Below, piece by piece: positions 1 through 15,060 of a stretch of 64,000 bases of DNA (its first letter is position 1; each line of letters starts with the position of its first letter). The position numbers were made by a program, and so were the translations under genes. Origin of the DNA: Amaranthus tricolor. Lineage: Eukaryota; Streptophyta; Magnoliopsida; Caryophyllales; Amaranthaceae. Below the pieces are notes generated by a model that searched no databases, was not told where the DNA came from, and saw only the letters and a program-made list of their open reading frames with translations. The stretch is taken from positions 20,546,033 through 20,610,032 of the forward strand of contig NC_080056.1 in assembly GCF_026212465.1 (NCBI RefSeq), written 5' to 3'.

Positions 1-3000
1 CTACCATATGACAATGATTTTCAATTCTAACCACTTCAACACAATAATATACACCAAATAGTGTTGTGTGCCAAGTTTCGTGCAAAAAAAACCAAGTTTG
101 AGCTACTTCATGCGCAAAAGTGCCAAAAATGCTTAAAAACGCTTAAAAATTAATACAACTTAACGCCTAATTTCTACCATATGACAATGATTTTCAATTC
201 TAACCACTTCAATACTATAATATATACCAAATAATGTTGTATGCCAAGTTTCGTGCAAATCAAACCAAGTTTGAGCTACTTTATGAGCAAAAGTGCCAAA
301 AACACTTAAAAACGCATAAAATCGCAACTTAACACGTAATTTCTAGTATACGACAATGAATTTCAATTCTAACCACTTCAACACAATAATATATACCAAA
401 TAGTGTTGTGTGCCAAGTTTCGTGCAAATCAAACCAAGTTTGAGCTACTTTATGAGCAAAAGTGCCAAAAACGCTTAAAAACGCATAAAATCGCTACTTA
501 ACACGTAATTTCTAGTATACGACAATGAATTTCAATTCTAACCACTTCAACACAATAATATATACCAAATAGTGTTGTGTGCCAAGTTTCGTGCAAAACA
601 TACGAAGTTTGCGCTACTTTATGCGCAAAAGTGCCAAAAATTGTTAAAAACGGTTAAAAACCCTTACAATCGAAACTTAACACCTAATTTCTAGCATATG
701 ACAATGATTTTCAATTCTAACCACTTCAACACAATAATATACACCAAATAGTGTTGTGTGACAAGTTTCGCGCAAAACAAACCAAGTTTGAGCTAGTTCA
801 TGCGCAAAAGTGCCAAAATGCTTAAAAACGCATAAAAATTAATACAACTTAACGCCTAATTTTTACCATATGACAATGATTTTCAATTCTAACCACTTCA
901 ATACAATAATATATACCAAATAATGTTGTATGCCAAGTTTCGTGCAAATCAAACCAAGTTTGAGCTACTTTATGAGCAAAAGTGCCAAAAACGCTTAAAA
1001 ACGCATAAAATCGCAACTTTACACGTAATTTCTAGTATACGACAATGAATTTCAATTCTAACCACTTCAACACAATAATATATACCAAATAGTGTTGTGT
1101 GCCAAGTTTCGTGCAAAACATACCAAGTTTGAGCTACTTTATGCGCAAAAGTGCCAAAAACGGTTAAAAACCCTTAAAATCGCCACTTAACACCTAATTT
1201 CTACCATATGACAATGATTTTTAATTCTAACCACTTCAACACAATAATATACACCAAATAGTGTTGTGTGACAAGTTTCGCGCAAAACAAACCAAGTTTG
1301 AGCAAGTTCATGCGCAAAAGTGCCAAAAATGCTTAAAAACGCATAAAAATTAATACAACTTAACGCCTAATTTCTACCATATGACAATGATTTTCAATTC
1401 TAACCACTTCAATACAATAATATATACCAAATAATGTTGTATGCCAAGTTTCGTGCAAATCAAACCAAGTTTGAGCTACTTTATGAGCAAAAGTGCCAAA
1501 AACGCTTAAAAACGCATAAAATCGCAACTTAACACGTAATTTCTAGTATACGACAATGAATTTCAATTCTAACCACTTCAACACAATAATATATACCAAA
1601 TAGTGTTGTGTGCCAAGTTTCGTGCAAAACATACCAAGTTTGAGCTACTTTATGCGCAAAAGTGCCAAAAACGGTTAAAAACCCTTAAAATCGCAACTTA
1701 ACACCTAATTTCTACCATATGACAATGATTTTCAATTCTAACCACTTCAACACAATAATATACACCAAATAGTGTTGTGTGCCAAGTTTCGTGCAAAAAA
1801 ACCAAGTTTGAGCTACTTCATGCGCAAAAGTGCCAAAAATGCTTAAAAACGCTTAAAAATTAATACAACTTAACGCCTAATTTCTACCATATGACAATGA
1901 TTTTCAATTCTAACCACTTCAATACTATAATATATACCAAATAATGTTGTATGCCAAGTTTCGTGCAAATCAAACCAAGTTTGAGCTACTTTATGAGCAA
2001 AAGTGCCAAAAACACTTAAAAACGCATAAAATCGCAACTTAACACGTAATTTCTAGTATACGACAATGAATTTCAATTCTAACCACTTCAACACAATAAT
2101 ATATACCAAATAGTGTTGTGTGCCAAGTTTCGTGCAAATCAAACCAAGTTTGAGCTACTTTATGAGCAAAAGTGCCAAAAACGCTTAAAAACGCATAAAA
2201 TCGCTACTTAACACGTAATTTCTAGTATACGACAATGAATTTCAATTCTAACCACTTCAACACAATAATATATACCAAATAGTGTTGTGTGCCAAGTTTT
2301 CGTGCAAAACATACGAAGTTTGCGCTACTTTATGCGCAAAAGTGCCAAAAATTGTTAAAAAACGGTTAAAAACCCTTACAATCGAAACTTAACACCTAAT
2401 TTCTAGCATATGACAATGATTTTCAATTCTAACCACTTCAACACAATAATATACACCAAATAGTGTTGTGTGACAAGTTTCGCGCAAAACAAACCAAGTT
2501 TGAGCTAGTTCATGCGCAAAAGTGCCAAAATGCTTAAAAACGCATAAAAATTAATACAACTTAACGCCTAATTTTTACCATATGACAATGATTTTCAATT
2601 CTAACCACTTCAATACAATAATATATACCAAATAATGTTGTATGCCAAGTTTCGTGCAAATCAAACCAAGTTTGAGCTACTTTATGAGCAAAAGTGCCAA
2701 AAACGCTTAAAAACGCATAAAATCGCAACTTTACACGTAATTTCTAGTATACGACAATGAATTTCAATTCTAACCACTTCAACACAATAATATATACCAA
2801 ATAGTGTTGTGTGCCAAGTTTCGTGCAAAACATACCAAGTTTGAGCTACTTTATGCGCAAAAGTGCCAAAAAACGGTTAAAAACCCTTAAAATCGCCACT
2901 TAACACCTAATTTCTACCATATGACAATGATTTTTAATTCTAACCACTTCAACACAATAATATACACCAAATAGTGTTGTGTGACAAGTTTCGCGCAAAA

Positions 3001-6000
3001 CAAACCAAGTTTGAGCAAGTTCATGCGCAAAAAGTGCCAAAAATGCTTAAAAACGCATAAAAATTAATACAACTTAACGCCTAATTTCTACCATATGACA
3101 ATGATTTTCAATTCTAACCACTTCAATACAATAATATATACCAAATAATGTTGTATGCCAAGTTTCGTGCAAATCAAACCAAGTTTGAGCTACTTTATGA
3201 GCAAAAGTGCCAAAAACGCTTAAAAACGCATAAAATCGCAACTTAACACGTAATTTCTAGTATACGACAATGAATTTCAATTCTAACCACTTCAACACAA
3301 TAATATATACCAAATAGTGTTGTGTGCCAAGTTTCGTGCAAAACATACCAAGTTTGAGCTACTTTATGCGCAAAAGTGCCAAAAACGGTTAAAAACCCTT
3401 AAAATCGCAACTTAACACCTAATTTCTACCATATGACAATGATTTTCAATTCTAACCACTTCAACACAATAATATACACCAAATAGTGTTGTGTGCCAAG
3501 TTTCGTGCAAAAAACCAAGTTTGAGCTACTTCATGCGCAAAAGTGCCAAAAATGCTTAAAAACGCTTAAAAATTAATACAACTTAACGCCTAATTTCTAC
3601 CATATGACAATGATTTTCAATTCTAACCACTTCAATACTATAATATATACCAAATAATGTTGTATGCCAAGTTTCGTGCAAATCAAACCAAGTTTGAGCT
3701 ACTTTATGAGCAAAAGTGCCAAAAACACTTAAAAACGCATAAAATCGCAACTTAACACGTAATTTCTAGTATACGACAATGAATTTCAATTCTAACCACT
3801 TCAACACAATAATATATACCAAAATAGTGTTGTGTGCCAAGTTTCGTGCAAATCAAACCAAGTTTGAGCTACTTTATGAGCAAAAGTGCCAAAAACGCTT
3901 AAAAACGCATAAAATCGCTACTTAACACGTAATTTCTAGTATACGACAATGAATTTCAATTCTAACCACTTCAACACAATAATATATACCAAATAGTGTT
4001 GTGTGCCAAGTTTCGTGCAAAACATACGAAGTTTGCGCTACTTTATGCGCAAAAGTGCCAAAAATTGTTAAAAAACGGGTTAAAAACCCTTACAATCGAA
4101 ACTTAACACCTAATTTCTAGCATATGACAATGATTTTCAATTCTAACCACTTCAACACAATAATATACACCAAATAGTGTTGTGTGACAAGTTTCGCGCA
4201 AAACAAACCAAGTTTGAGCTAGTTCATGCGCAAAAGTGCCAAAATGCTTAAAAACGCATAAAAATTAATACAACTTAACGCCTAATTTTTACCATATGAC
4301 AATGATTTTCAATTCTAACCACTTCAATACAATAATATATACCAAATAATGTTGTATGCCAAGTTTCGTGCAAATCAAACCAAGTTTGAGCTACTTTATG
4401 AGCAAAAGTGCCAAAAACGCTTAAAAACGCATAAAATCGCAACTTTACACGTAATTTCTAGTATACGACAATGAATTTCAATTCTAACCACTTCAACACA
4501 ATAATATATACCAAATAGTGTTGTGTGCCAAGTTTCGTGCAAAACATACCAAGTTTGAGCTACTTTATGCGCAAAAGTGCCAAAAACGGTTAAAAACCCT
4601 TAAAATCGCCACTTAACACCTAATTTCTACCATATGACAATGATTTTTAATTCTAACCACTTCAACACAATAATATACACCAAATAGTGTTGTGTGACAA
4701 GTTTCGCGCAAAACAAACCAAGTTTGAGCAAGTTCATGCGCAAAAGTGCCAAAAATGCTTAAAAACGCATAAAAATTAATACAACTTAACGCCTAATTTC
4801 TACCATATGACAATGATTTTCAATTCTAACCACTTCAATACAATAATATATACCAAATAATGTGTATGCCAAGTTTCGTGCAAATCAAACCAAGTTTGAG
4901 CTACTTTATGAGCAAAAGTGCCAAAAACGCTTAAAAACGCATAAAATCGCAACTTAACACGTAATTTCTAGTATACGACAATGAATTTCAATTCTAACCA
5001 CTTCAACACAATAATATATACCAAATAGTGTTGTGTGCCAAGTTTCCGTGCAAAACATACCAAGTTTGAGCTACTTTATGCGCAAAAGTGCCAAAAACGG
5101 TTAAAAACCCTTAAAATCGCAACTTAACACCTAATTTCTACCATATGACAATGATTTTCAATTCTAACCACTTCAACACAATAATATACACCAAATAGTG
5201 TTGTGTGCCAAGTTTCGTGCAAAAAAAACCAAGTTTGAGCTACTTCATGCGCAAAAGTGCCAAAAATGCTTAAAAACGCTTAAAAATTAATACAACTTAA
5301 CGCCTAATTTCTACCATATGACAATGATTTTCAATTCTAACCACTTCAATACTATAATATATACCAAATAATGTTGTATGCCAAGTTTCGTGCAAATCAA
5401 ACCAAGTTTGAGCTACTTTATGAGCAAAAGTGCCAAAAACACTTAAAAACGCATAAAATCGCAACTTAACACGTAATTTCTAGTATACGACAATGAATTT
5501 CAATTCTAACCACTTCAACACAATAATATATACCAAATAGTGTTGTGTGCCAAGTTTCGTGCAAATCAAACCAAGTTTGAGCTACTTTATGAGCAAAAGT
5601 GCCAAAACGCTTAAAAACGCATAAAATCGCTACTTAACACGTAATTTCTAGTATACGACAATGAATTTCAATTCTAACCACTTCAACACAATAATATATA
5701 CCAAATAGTGTTGTGTGCCAAGTTTCGTGCAAAACATACGAAGTTTGCGCTACTTTATGCGCAAAAGTGCCAAAAATTGTTAAAAACGGTTAAAAACCCT
5801 TACAATCGAAACTTAACACCTAATTTCTAGCATATGACAATGATTTTCAATTCTAACCACTTCAACACAATAATATACACCAAATAGTGTTGTGTGACAA
5901 GTTTCGCGCAAAACAAACCAAGTTTGAGCTAGTTCATGCGCAAAAGTGCCAAAATGCTTAAAAACGCATAAAAATTAATACAACTTAACGCCTAATTTTT

Positions 6001-6850
6001 ACCATATGACAATGATTTTCAATTCTAACCACTTCAATACAATAATATATACCAAATAATGTTGTATGCCAAGTTTCGTGCAAATCAAACCAAGTTTGAG
6101 CTACTTTATGAGCAAAAGTGCCAAAAACGCTTAAAAACGCATAAAATCGCAACTTTACACGTAATTTCTAGTATACGACAATGAATTTCAATTCTAACCA
6201 CTTCAACACAATAATATATACCAAATAGTGTTGTGTGCCAAGTTTCGTGCAAAACATACCAAGTTTGAGCTACTTTATGCGCAAAAGTGCCAAAAACGGT
6301 TAAAAACCCTTAAAATCGCCACTTAACACCTAATTTCTACCATATGACAATGATTTTTAATTCTAACCACTTCAACACAATAATATACACCAAATAGTGT
6401 TGTGTGACAAGTTTCGCGCAAAACAAACCAAGTTTGAGCTAGTTCATCGCGCAAAAGTGCCAAAAATGCTTAAAAACGCATAAAAATTAATACAACTTAA
6501 CGCCTAATTTCTACCATATGACAATGATTTTCAATTCTAACCACTTCAATACAATAATATATACCAAATAATGTTGTATGCCAAGTTTCGTGCAAACAAA
6601 ACCAAGTTTGAGCTACTTTATGAGCAAAAGTGCCAAAAACGCTTAAAAAACGCATAAAATCGCAACTTAACAACGTAATTTCTAGTATACGACAATGAAT
6701 TTCAATTCTAACCACTTCAACACAATAATATATACCAAATAGTGTTGTGTGCCAAGTTTCGTGCAAAACATACCAAGTTTGAGCTACTTTATGCGCAAAA
6801 GTGCCAAAAACGGTTAAAAACCCTTAAAATCGCAACTTAACACCTAATTT
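1..6850 (+). repeat. 10-monomer higher-order repeat, four copies of 1.71 kb
   Basis: Four near-identical blocks start at 1, 1712, 3426 and 5138 (spacing 1711, 1714, 1712 and 1713 bp). Each block reads A-B-C'-C-A-B-C-A-B-C. The fourth monomer is marked by ATACGAAGTTTGCGC and an extra TTGTTAAAAA in all four blocks, which sets the register. Copies differ mainly by single-base length changes in A runs, so they were homogenised very recently. Confidence 0.93.
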
Positions 6851-7866
6851 CTACCATATGACAATGATATTCAATTCTAACCACTTCAACACAATAATAT
6901 ACACCAAATAGTGTTGTGTGACAAGTTTCGCGCAAAACAAACCAAGTTTGAGTTCATGCGCAAAAGTGCCAAAAATGCTTAAAAACGCATAAAAATTAAT
7001 ACAACTTAACGCCTAATTTCTACCATATGACAATGATTTTCAATTCTAACCACTTCAATACAATAATATATACCAAATAATGTTGTATGCCAAGTTTCGT
7101 GCAAACAAAACCAAGTTTGAGCTACTTTATGAGCAAAAGTGCCAAAAACGCTTAAAAACGCATAAAATCGCAACTTAACACGTAATTTCTAGTATACGAC
7201 AATGAATTTCAATTCTAACCACTTCAACACAATAATATATACCAAATAGTGTTGTGTGCCAAGTTTCGTGCAAAACATACCAAGTTTGAGCTACTTTATG
7301 CGCAAAAGTGCCAAAAACGGTTAAAAACCCTTAAAATCGCAACTTAACACCTAATTTCTACCATATGACAATGATATTCAATTCTAACCACTTCAACACA
7401 ATAATATACACCAAATAGTGTTGTGTGACAAGTTTCGCGCAAAACAAACCAAGTTTGAGTTCATGCGCAAAAGTGCCAAAAATGCTTAAAAACGCATAAA
7501 AATTAATACAACTTAACGCCTAATTTTCTACCATATGACAATGATTTTCAATTCTAACCACTTCAATACATAATATATACCAAATAATGTTGTATGCCAA
7601 GTTTCGTGCAAACAAAACCAAGTTTGAGCTACTTTATGAGCAAAAGTGCCAAAAACGCTTAAAAACGCATAAAATCGCAACTTCTACACGTAATTTCTAG
7701 TATACGACAATGAATTTCAATTCTAACCACTTCAACACAATAATATATACCAAATAGTGTTGTGTGCCAAGTTTCGTGCAAAACATACCAAGTTTGAGCT
7801 ACTTTATGCGCAAAAGTGCCAAAAACGGTTAAAAACCCTTAAAATCGCAACTTAACACCTAATTTT
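6851..7866 (+). repeat. 3-monomer (A-B-C) repeat, two copies of about 508 bp
   Basis: Two trimers start at 6851 and 7358. Both begin with the variant ACAATGATATTC, and both share a short deletion that turns GAGCTAGTTCATG into GAGTTCATG. A shared deletion means one trimer was copied directly from the other. The block separates the 10-monomer and 21-monomer domains. Confidence 0.88.
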
Positions 7867-10800
7867 CTACCATATGACAATGATATTCAATTCTAACCAC
7901 TTCAACACAATAATATACACCAAAATAGTTTTGTGTGACAAGTTTCGCGCAAAACAAACCAAGTTTGAGCTAGTTCATGCGCAAAAGTGCCAAAAAATGC
8001 TTAAAAACGCATAAAAATTAATACAACTTAACGCCTAATTTCTACCGTATGACAATGATTTTCAATTCTAACCACTTCAATACAATAATATATACCAAAT
8101 AATGTTGTATGCCAAGTTTCGTGCAAATCAAACCAAGTTTGAGCTACTTTATGAGCAAAAGTGCCAAAAACGCTTAAAAAACGCATAAAATCGCTACTTA
8201 ACACGTAATTTCTAGTATACGACAATGAATTTCAATTCTAACCACTTCAACACAATAATATATACCAAATAGTGTTGTGTGCCAAGTTTTCGTGCAAAAC
8301 ATACGAAGTTTGCGATACTTTATGCGCAAAAGTGCCAAAAACGGTTAAAAACGGTTAAAAACCCTTACAATCGAAACTTAACACCTTAATTTCTACCATA
8401 TGACAATGATTTTCAATTCTAACCACTTCAACACAATAATATACACCAAATAGTGTTGTGTGACAAGTTTCGCGCAAAACAAACCAAGTTTGAGCTAGTT
8501 CATGCGCAAAAGTGCCAAAATGCTTAAAAACGCATAAAAATTAATACAACTTAACGCCTAATTTTTACCATATGACAATGATTTTCAATTCTAAACCACT
8601 TCAATACAATAATATATACCAAATAATGTTGTATGCCAAGTTTCGTGCAAATCAAACCAAGTTTGAGCTACTTTATGAGCAAAAGTGCCAAAAACGCTTA
8701 AAAACGCATAAAATCGCAACTTTACACGTAATTTCTAGTATACGACAATGAATTTCAATTCTAACCACTTCAAAACAATAATATATACCAAATAGTGTTG
8801 TGTGCCAAGTTTCGTGCAAAACATACCAAGTTTGAGCTACTTTATGCGCAAAAGTGCCAAAAACGGTTAAAAACCCTTAAAATCGCCACTTAACACCTAA
8901 TTTCTACCATATGACAATGATTTTCAATTCTAACCACTTCAACACAACAATATACACCAAATAGTGTTGTTGTGACAAGTTTCGCGCAAAACAAACCAAG
9001 TTTGAGCTAGTTCATGCGCAAAAGTGCCAAAAATGCTTAAAAACGCATAAAAATTAATACAACTTAACGCCTAATTTCTACCATATGACAATGATTTTCA
9101 ATTCTAACCACTTCAATACAATAATATATACCAAATAATGTTGTATGCCAAGTTTCGTGCAAACAAAACCAAGTTTGAGCTACTTTATGAGCAAAAGTGC
9201 CAAAAACACTTAAAAACGCATAAAATCGCAACTTAACACGTAATTTCTAGTATACGACAATGAATTTCAATTCTAACCCCTTCAACACAATAATATATAC
9301 CAAATAGTGTTGTGTGCCAAGTTTCGTGCAAAACATACCAAGTTTGAGCTACTTTATGCGCAAAAGTGCCAAAAACGGTTAAAAACCCTTAAAATCGCAA
9401 CTTAACACCTAATTTCTACCATATGACAATGATATTCAATTCTAACCACTTCAACACAATAATATACACCAAATAGTGTTGTGTGACAAGTTTCGCGCAA
9501 AACAAACCAAGTTTGAGCTAGTTCATGCGCAAAAGTGCCAAAAATGCTTAAAAACGCATAAAAATTAATACAACTTAATGCCTAATTTCTACCGTATGAC
9601 AATGATTTTCAATTCTAACCACTTCAATACAATAATATATACCAAATAATGTTGTATGCCAAGTTTCGTGCAAATCAAACCAAGTTTGAGCTACTTTATG
9701 AGCAAAAGTGCCAAAAACGCTTAAAAACGCATAAAATCGCTACTTAACACGTAATTTCTAGTATACGACAATGAATTTCAATTCTAACCACTTCAACACA
9801 ATAATATATACCAAATAGTGTTGTGTGCCAAGTTTCGTGCAAAACATACGAAGTTTGCGCTACTTTATGCGCAAAAGTGCCAAAAACGGTTAAAAACGGT
9901 TAAAAACCCTTACAATCGAAACTTAACACCTAATTTCTACCATATGACAATGATTTTCAATTTTAACCACTTCAACACAATAATATACCCCAAATAGTGT
10001 TGTGTGACAAGTTTCGCGCAAAACAAACCAAGTTTGAGCTAGTTCATGCGCAAAAGTGCCAAAATGCTTAAAAACGCATAAAAATTAATACAACTTAACG
10101 CCTAATTTTTACCATATGACAATGATTTTCAATTCTAACCACTTTAATACAATAATATATACCAAATAATGTTGTATGCCAAGTTTCGTGCAAATCAAAC
10201 CAAGTTTGAACTACTTTATGAGCAAAAGTGCCAAAAACGCTTAAAAACGCATAAAATCGCAACTTAACACGTAATTTCTAGTATACGACAATGAATTTCA
10301 ATTCTAACCACTTCAACACAATAATATATACCAAATAGTGTTGTGTGCCAAGTTTCGTGCAAAACATACAAAGTTTGAGCTACTTTATGCGCAAAAGTGC
10401 CAAAAACGGTAAAAACCCTTAAAATCGCAACTTAACACCTAATTTCTACCATATGACAATGATTTTCAATTCTAACTACTTCAACACAATAATATACACC
10501 AAATAGTGTTGTGTGACAAGTTTCGCGCAAAACAAACCAAGTTTGAGCTAGTTCATGCGCAAAAGTGCCAAAATGCTTAAAAACGCATAAAAATTAATAC
10601 AACTTAACGCGTAATTTTTACCATATGACAATGATTTTCAATTCTAACCACTTCAATACAATAATATATACCAAATAATGTTGTATGCAAAATTTCGTGC
10701 AAATCAAACCAAGTTTGAGCTACTTTATGAGCAAAAGTGCCAAAAACGCTTAAGAACGCATAAAATCGCAACTTAACACGTAATTTCTAGTATACGACAA

Positions 10801-13800
10801 TGAATTTCAATTCTAACCACTTCGACACAATAATATATACCAAATAGTGTTGTGTGCCAAGTTTCGTGCAAAACATACCAAGTTTGAGCTACTTTATGCG
10901 CAAAAGTGCCAAAAACGGTAAAAACACTTAAAATCGCAACTTAACACCTAATTTCTACCATATGACAATGATTTTCAATTCTAACCACTTCAACACAATA
11001 ATATACACCAAATAGTGTTGTGTGACAAGTTTCGCGCAAAACAAACCAAGTTTGAGCTAGTTCATGCGCAAAAGTGCCAAAAATGCTTAAAAACGCATAA
11101 AAATTAATACAACTTAACGCCTAATTTCTACTATATGACAATGATTTTCAATTCTAACCACTTCAATACAATAATATATACCAAATAATGTTGTATGCCA
11201 AGTTTCGTTCAAATCAAACCAAGTTTGAGCTACTTTATGAGCAAAAGTGCCAAAAACGCTTAAAAACGCATAAAATCGCAACTTAACACGTAATTTCTAG
11301 TATACGACAATGAATTTCAATTCTAACCACTTCAACACAATAATATATACCAAATAGTGTTGTGTGCCAAGTTTCGTGCAAAACATACCAAGTTTGAGCT
11401 ACTTTATGCGCAAAAGTGCCAAAAACGGTTAAAAACCCTTAAAATCGCAACTTAACACCTAATTTCTACCATATGACAATGATATTCAATTCTAACCACT
11501 TCAACACAATAATATACACCAAATAGTGTTGTGTGACAAGTTTCGCGCAAAACAAACCAAGTTTGAGCTAGTTCATGCGCAAAAGTGCCAAAAATGCTTA
11601 AAAACGCATAAAAATTAATACAACTTAACGCCTAATTTCTACCGTATGACAATGATTTTCAATTCTAACCACTTCAATACAATAATATATACCAAATAAT
11701 GTTGTATGCCAAGTTTCGTGCAAATCAAACCAAGTTTGAGCTACTTTATGAGCAAAAGTGCCAAAAACGCTTAAAAACGCATAAAATCGCTACTTAACAC
11801 GTAATTTCTAGTATACGACAATGAATTTCAATTCTAACCACTTCAACACAATAATATATACCAAATAGTGTTGTGTGCCAAGTTTCGTGCAAAACATACG
11901 AAGTTTGCGCTACTTTATGCGCAAAAGTGCCAAAAGCGGTTAAAAACGGTTAAAAACCCTTACAATCGAAACTTAACACCTAATTTCTACCATATGACAA
12001 TGATTTTCAATTCTAACCACTTCAACACAATAATATACACCAAATAGTGTTGTGTGACAAGTTTCGCGCAAAACAAACCAAGTTTGAGCTAGTTCATGCG
12101 CAAAAGTGCCAAAATGCTTAAAAACGCATAAAAATTAATACAACTTAACGCCTAATTTTTACCATATGACAATGATTTTCAATTCTAACCACTTCAATAC
12201 AATAATATATACCAAATAATGTTGTATGCCAAGTTTCGTGCAAATCAAACCAAGTTTGAGCTACTTTATGAGCAAAAGTGCCAAAAACGCTTAAAAACGC
12301 ATAAAATCGCAACTTTACACGTAATTTCTAGTATACGACAATGAATTTCAATTCTAACCACTTCAACACAATAATATATACCAAATAGTGTTGTGTGCCA
12401 AGTTTCGTGCAAAACATACCAAGTTTGAGCTACTTTATGCGCAAAAGTGCCAAAAACGGTTAAAAACCCTTAAAATCGCCACTTAACACCTAATTTCTAC
12501 CATATGACAATGATTTTCAATTCTAACCACTTCAACACAATAATATACACCAAATAGTGTTGTGTGACAAGTTTCGCGCAAAACAAACCAAGTTTGAGCT
12601 AGTTCATGCGCAAAAGTGCCAAAAATGCTTAAAAACGCATAAAAATTAATACAACTTAACGCCTAATTTCTACCATATGACAATGATTTTCAATTCTAAC
12701 CACTTCAATACAATAATATATACCAAATAATGTTGTATGCCAAGTTTCGTGCAAACAAAACCAAGTTTGAGCTACTTTATGAGCAAAAGTGCCAAAAACA
12801 CTTAAAAACGCATAAAATCGCAACTTAACACGTAATTTCTAGTATACGACAATGAATTTCAATTCTAACCACTTCAACACAATAATATATACCAAATAGT
12901 GTTGTGTGCCAAGTTTCGTGCAAAACATACCAAGTTTGAGCTACTTTATGCGCAAAAGTGCCAAAAACGGTTAAAAACCCTTAAAATCGCAACTTAACAC
13001 CTAATTTCTACCATATGACAATGATATTCAATTCTAACCACTTCAACACAATAATATACACCAAATAGTGTTGTGTGACAAGTTTCGCGCAAAACAAACC
13101 AAGTTTGAGCTAGTTCATGCGCAAAAGTGCCAAAAATGCTTAAAAACGCATAAAAATTAATACAACTTAATGCCTAATTTCTACCGTATGACAATGATTT
13201 TCAATTCTAACCACTTCAATACAATAATATATACCAAATAATGTTGTATGCCAAGTTTCGTGCAAATCAAACCAAGTTTGAGCTACTTTATGAGCAAAAG
13301 TGCCAAAAACGCTTAAAAACGCATAAAATCGCTACTTAACACGTAATTTCTAGTATACGACAATGAATTTCAATTCTAACCACTTCAACACAATAATATA
13401 TACCAAATAGTGTTGTGTGCCAGTTTCGTAGCAAAACATACGAAGTTTGCGCTACTTTATGCGCAAAAGTGCCAAAAACGGTTAAAAACGGTTAAAAAAC
13501 CCTTACAATCGAAACTTAACACCTAATTTCTACCATATGACAATGATTTTCAATTCTAACCACTTCAACACAATAATATACACCAAATAGTGTTGTGTGA
13601 CATGTTTCGCGCAAAACAAACCAAGTTTGAGCTAGTTCATGCGTAAAAGTGCCAAAATGCTTAAAAAACGCATAAAAATTAATACAACTTGACGCCTAAT
13701 TTTTACCATATGACAATGATTTTCAATTCTAACCACTTTAATACAATAATATATACCAAATAATGTTGTATGCCAAGTTTCGTGCAAATCAAACCATGTT

Positions 13801-15060
13801 TGAGCTACTTTATGAGCAAAAGTGCCAAAAACGCTTAAAAACGCATAAAATCGCAATCTTAACACGTAATTTCTAGTATACGACAATGAATTTCAATTCT
13901 AACCACTTCAACACAATAATATATACCAAATAGTGTTGTGTGCCAAGTTTCGTGCAAAACATACAAAGTTTGAGCTACTTTATGCGCAAAAGTGCCAAAA
14001 ACGGTAAAAACCCTTAAATCGCAACTTAACCACCTAATTTCTACCATATGACAATGATTTTCAATTCTAACCACTTCAACACAATAATATACACCAAATA
14101 GTGTTGTGTGACAAGTTTCGCGCAAAACAAACCAAGTTTGAGCTAGTTCATGCGCAAAAGTGCCAAATGCTTAAAAACGCATAAAAATTAATACAACTTA
14201 ACGCCTAATTTTTACCATATGACAATGATTTTCAATTCTAACCACTTCAATACAATAATATATACCAAATAATGTTGTATGCCAAATTTCGTGCAAATCA
14301 AACCAAGTTTGAGCTACTTTATGAGCAAAAGTGCCAAAAACGCTTAAGAACGCATAAAATCGCAACTTAACACGTAATTTCTAGTATACGACAATGAATT
14401 TCAATTCTAACCACTTCAACACAATAATATATACCAAATAGTGTTGTGTGCCAAGTTTCGTGCAAAACATCCCAAGTTTGAGCTACTTTATGCGCAAAAG
14501 TGCCAAAAACGGTAAAAACACTTAAAATCGCACTTAACACCTAATTTCTACCATATGACAATGATTTTCAATTCTAACCACTTCAACACAATAATATACA
14601 CCAAATAGTGTTGTGTGACAAGTTTCGCGCAAAACAAACCAAGGTTGAGCTAGTTCATGCGCAAAAGTGCCAAAAATGCTTAAAAACGCATAAAAATTAA
14701 TACAACTTAACGCCTAATTTCTACTATATGACAATGATTTTCAATTCTAACCACTTCAATACAATAATATATACCAAATAATGTTGTATGCCAAGTTTCG
14801 TGCAAATCAAACCAAGTTTGAGCTACTTTATGAGCAAAAGTGCCAAAAACACTTAAAAACGCATAAAATCGCAACTTAACACGTAATTTCTAGTATACGA
14901 CAATGAATTTCAATTCTAACCACTTCAACACAATAATATATACCAAATAGTGTTGTGTGCCAAGTTTCGTGCAAAACATACCAAGTTTGAGCTACTTTAT
15001 GCGCAAAAAGTGCCAAAAACGGTTTAAAAACCCTTAAAATCGCAACTTAACAACTAATTT
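7867..15060 (+). repeat. 21-monomer higher-order repeat, two copies of about 3.6 kb
   Basis: Copies span 7867-11465 and 11466-15060. Landmark variants recur about 3.59 kb apart: the GATATTC block starts (7867/11466 and 9416/13008), CGCTTAAGAACGC (about 10750 and 14343) and GGTAAAAACACTT (about 10915 and 14510). Each copy splits into a 9-monomer and a 12-monomer half with the same beginning, including the CCGTATGAC variant, so the 21-mer arose by fusing two related units. Single-base indels are denser in the second copy after about 13400. Confidence 0.88.
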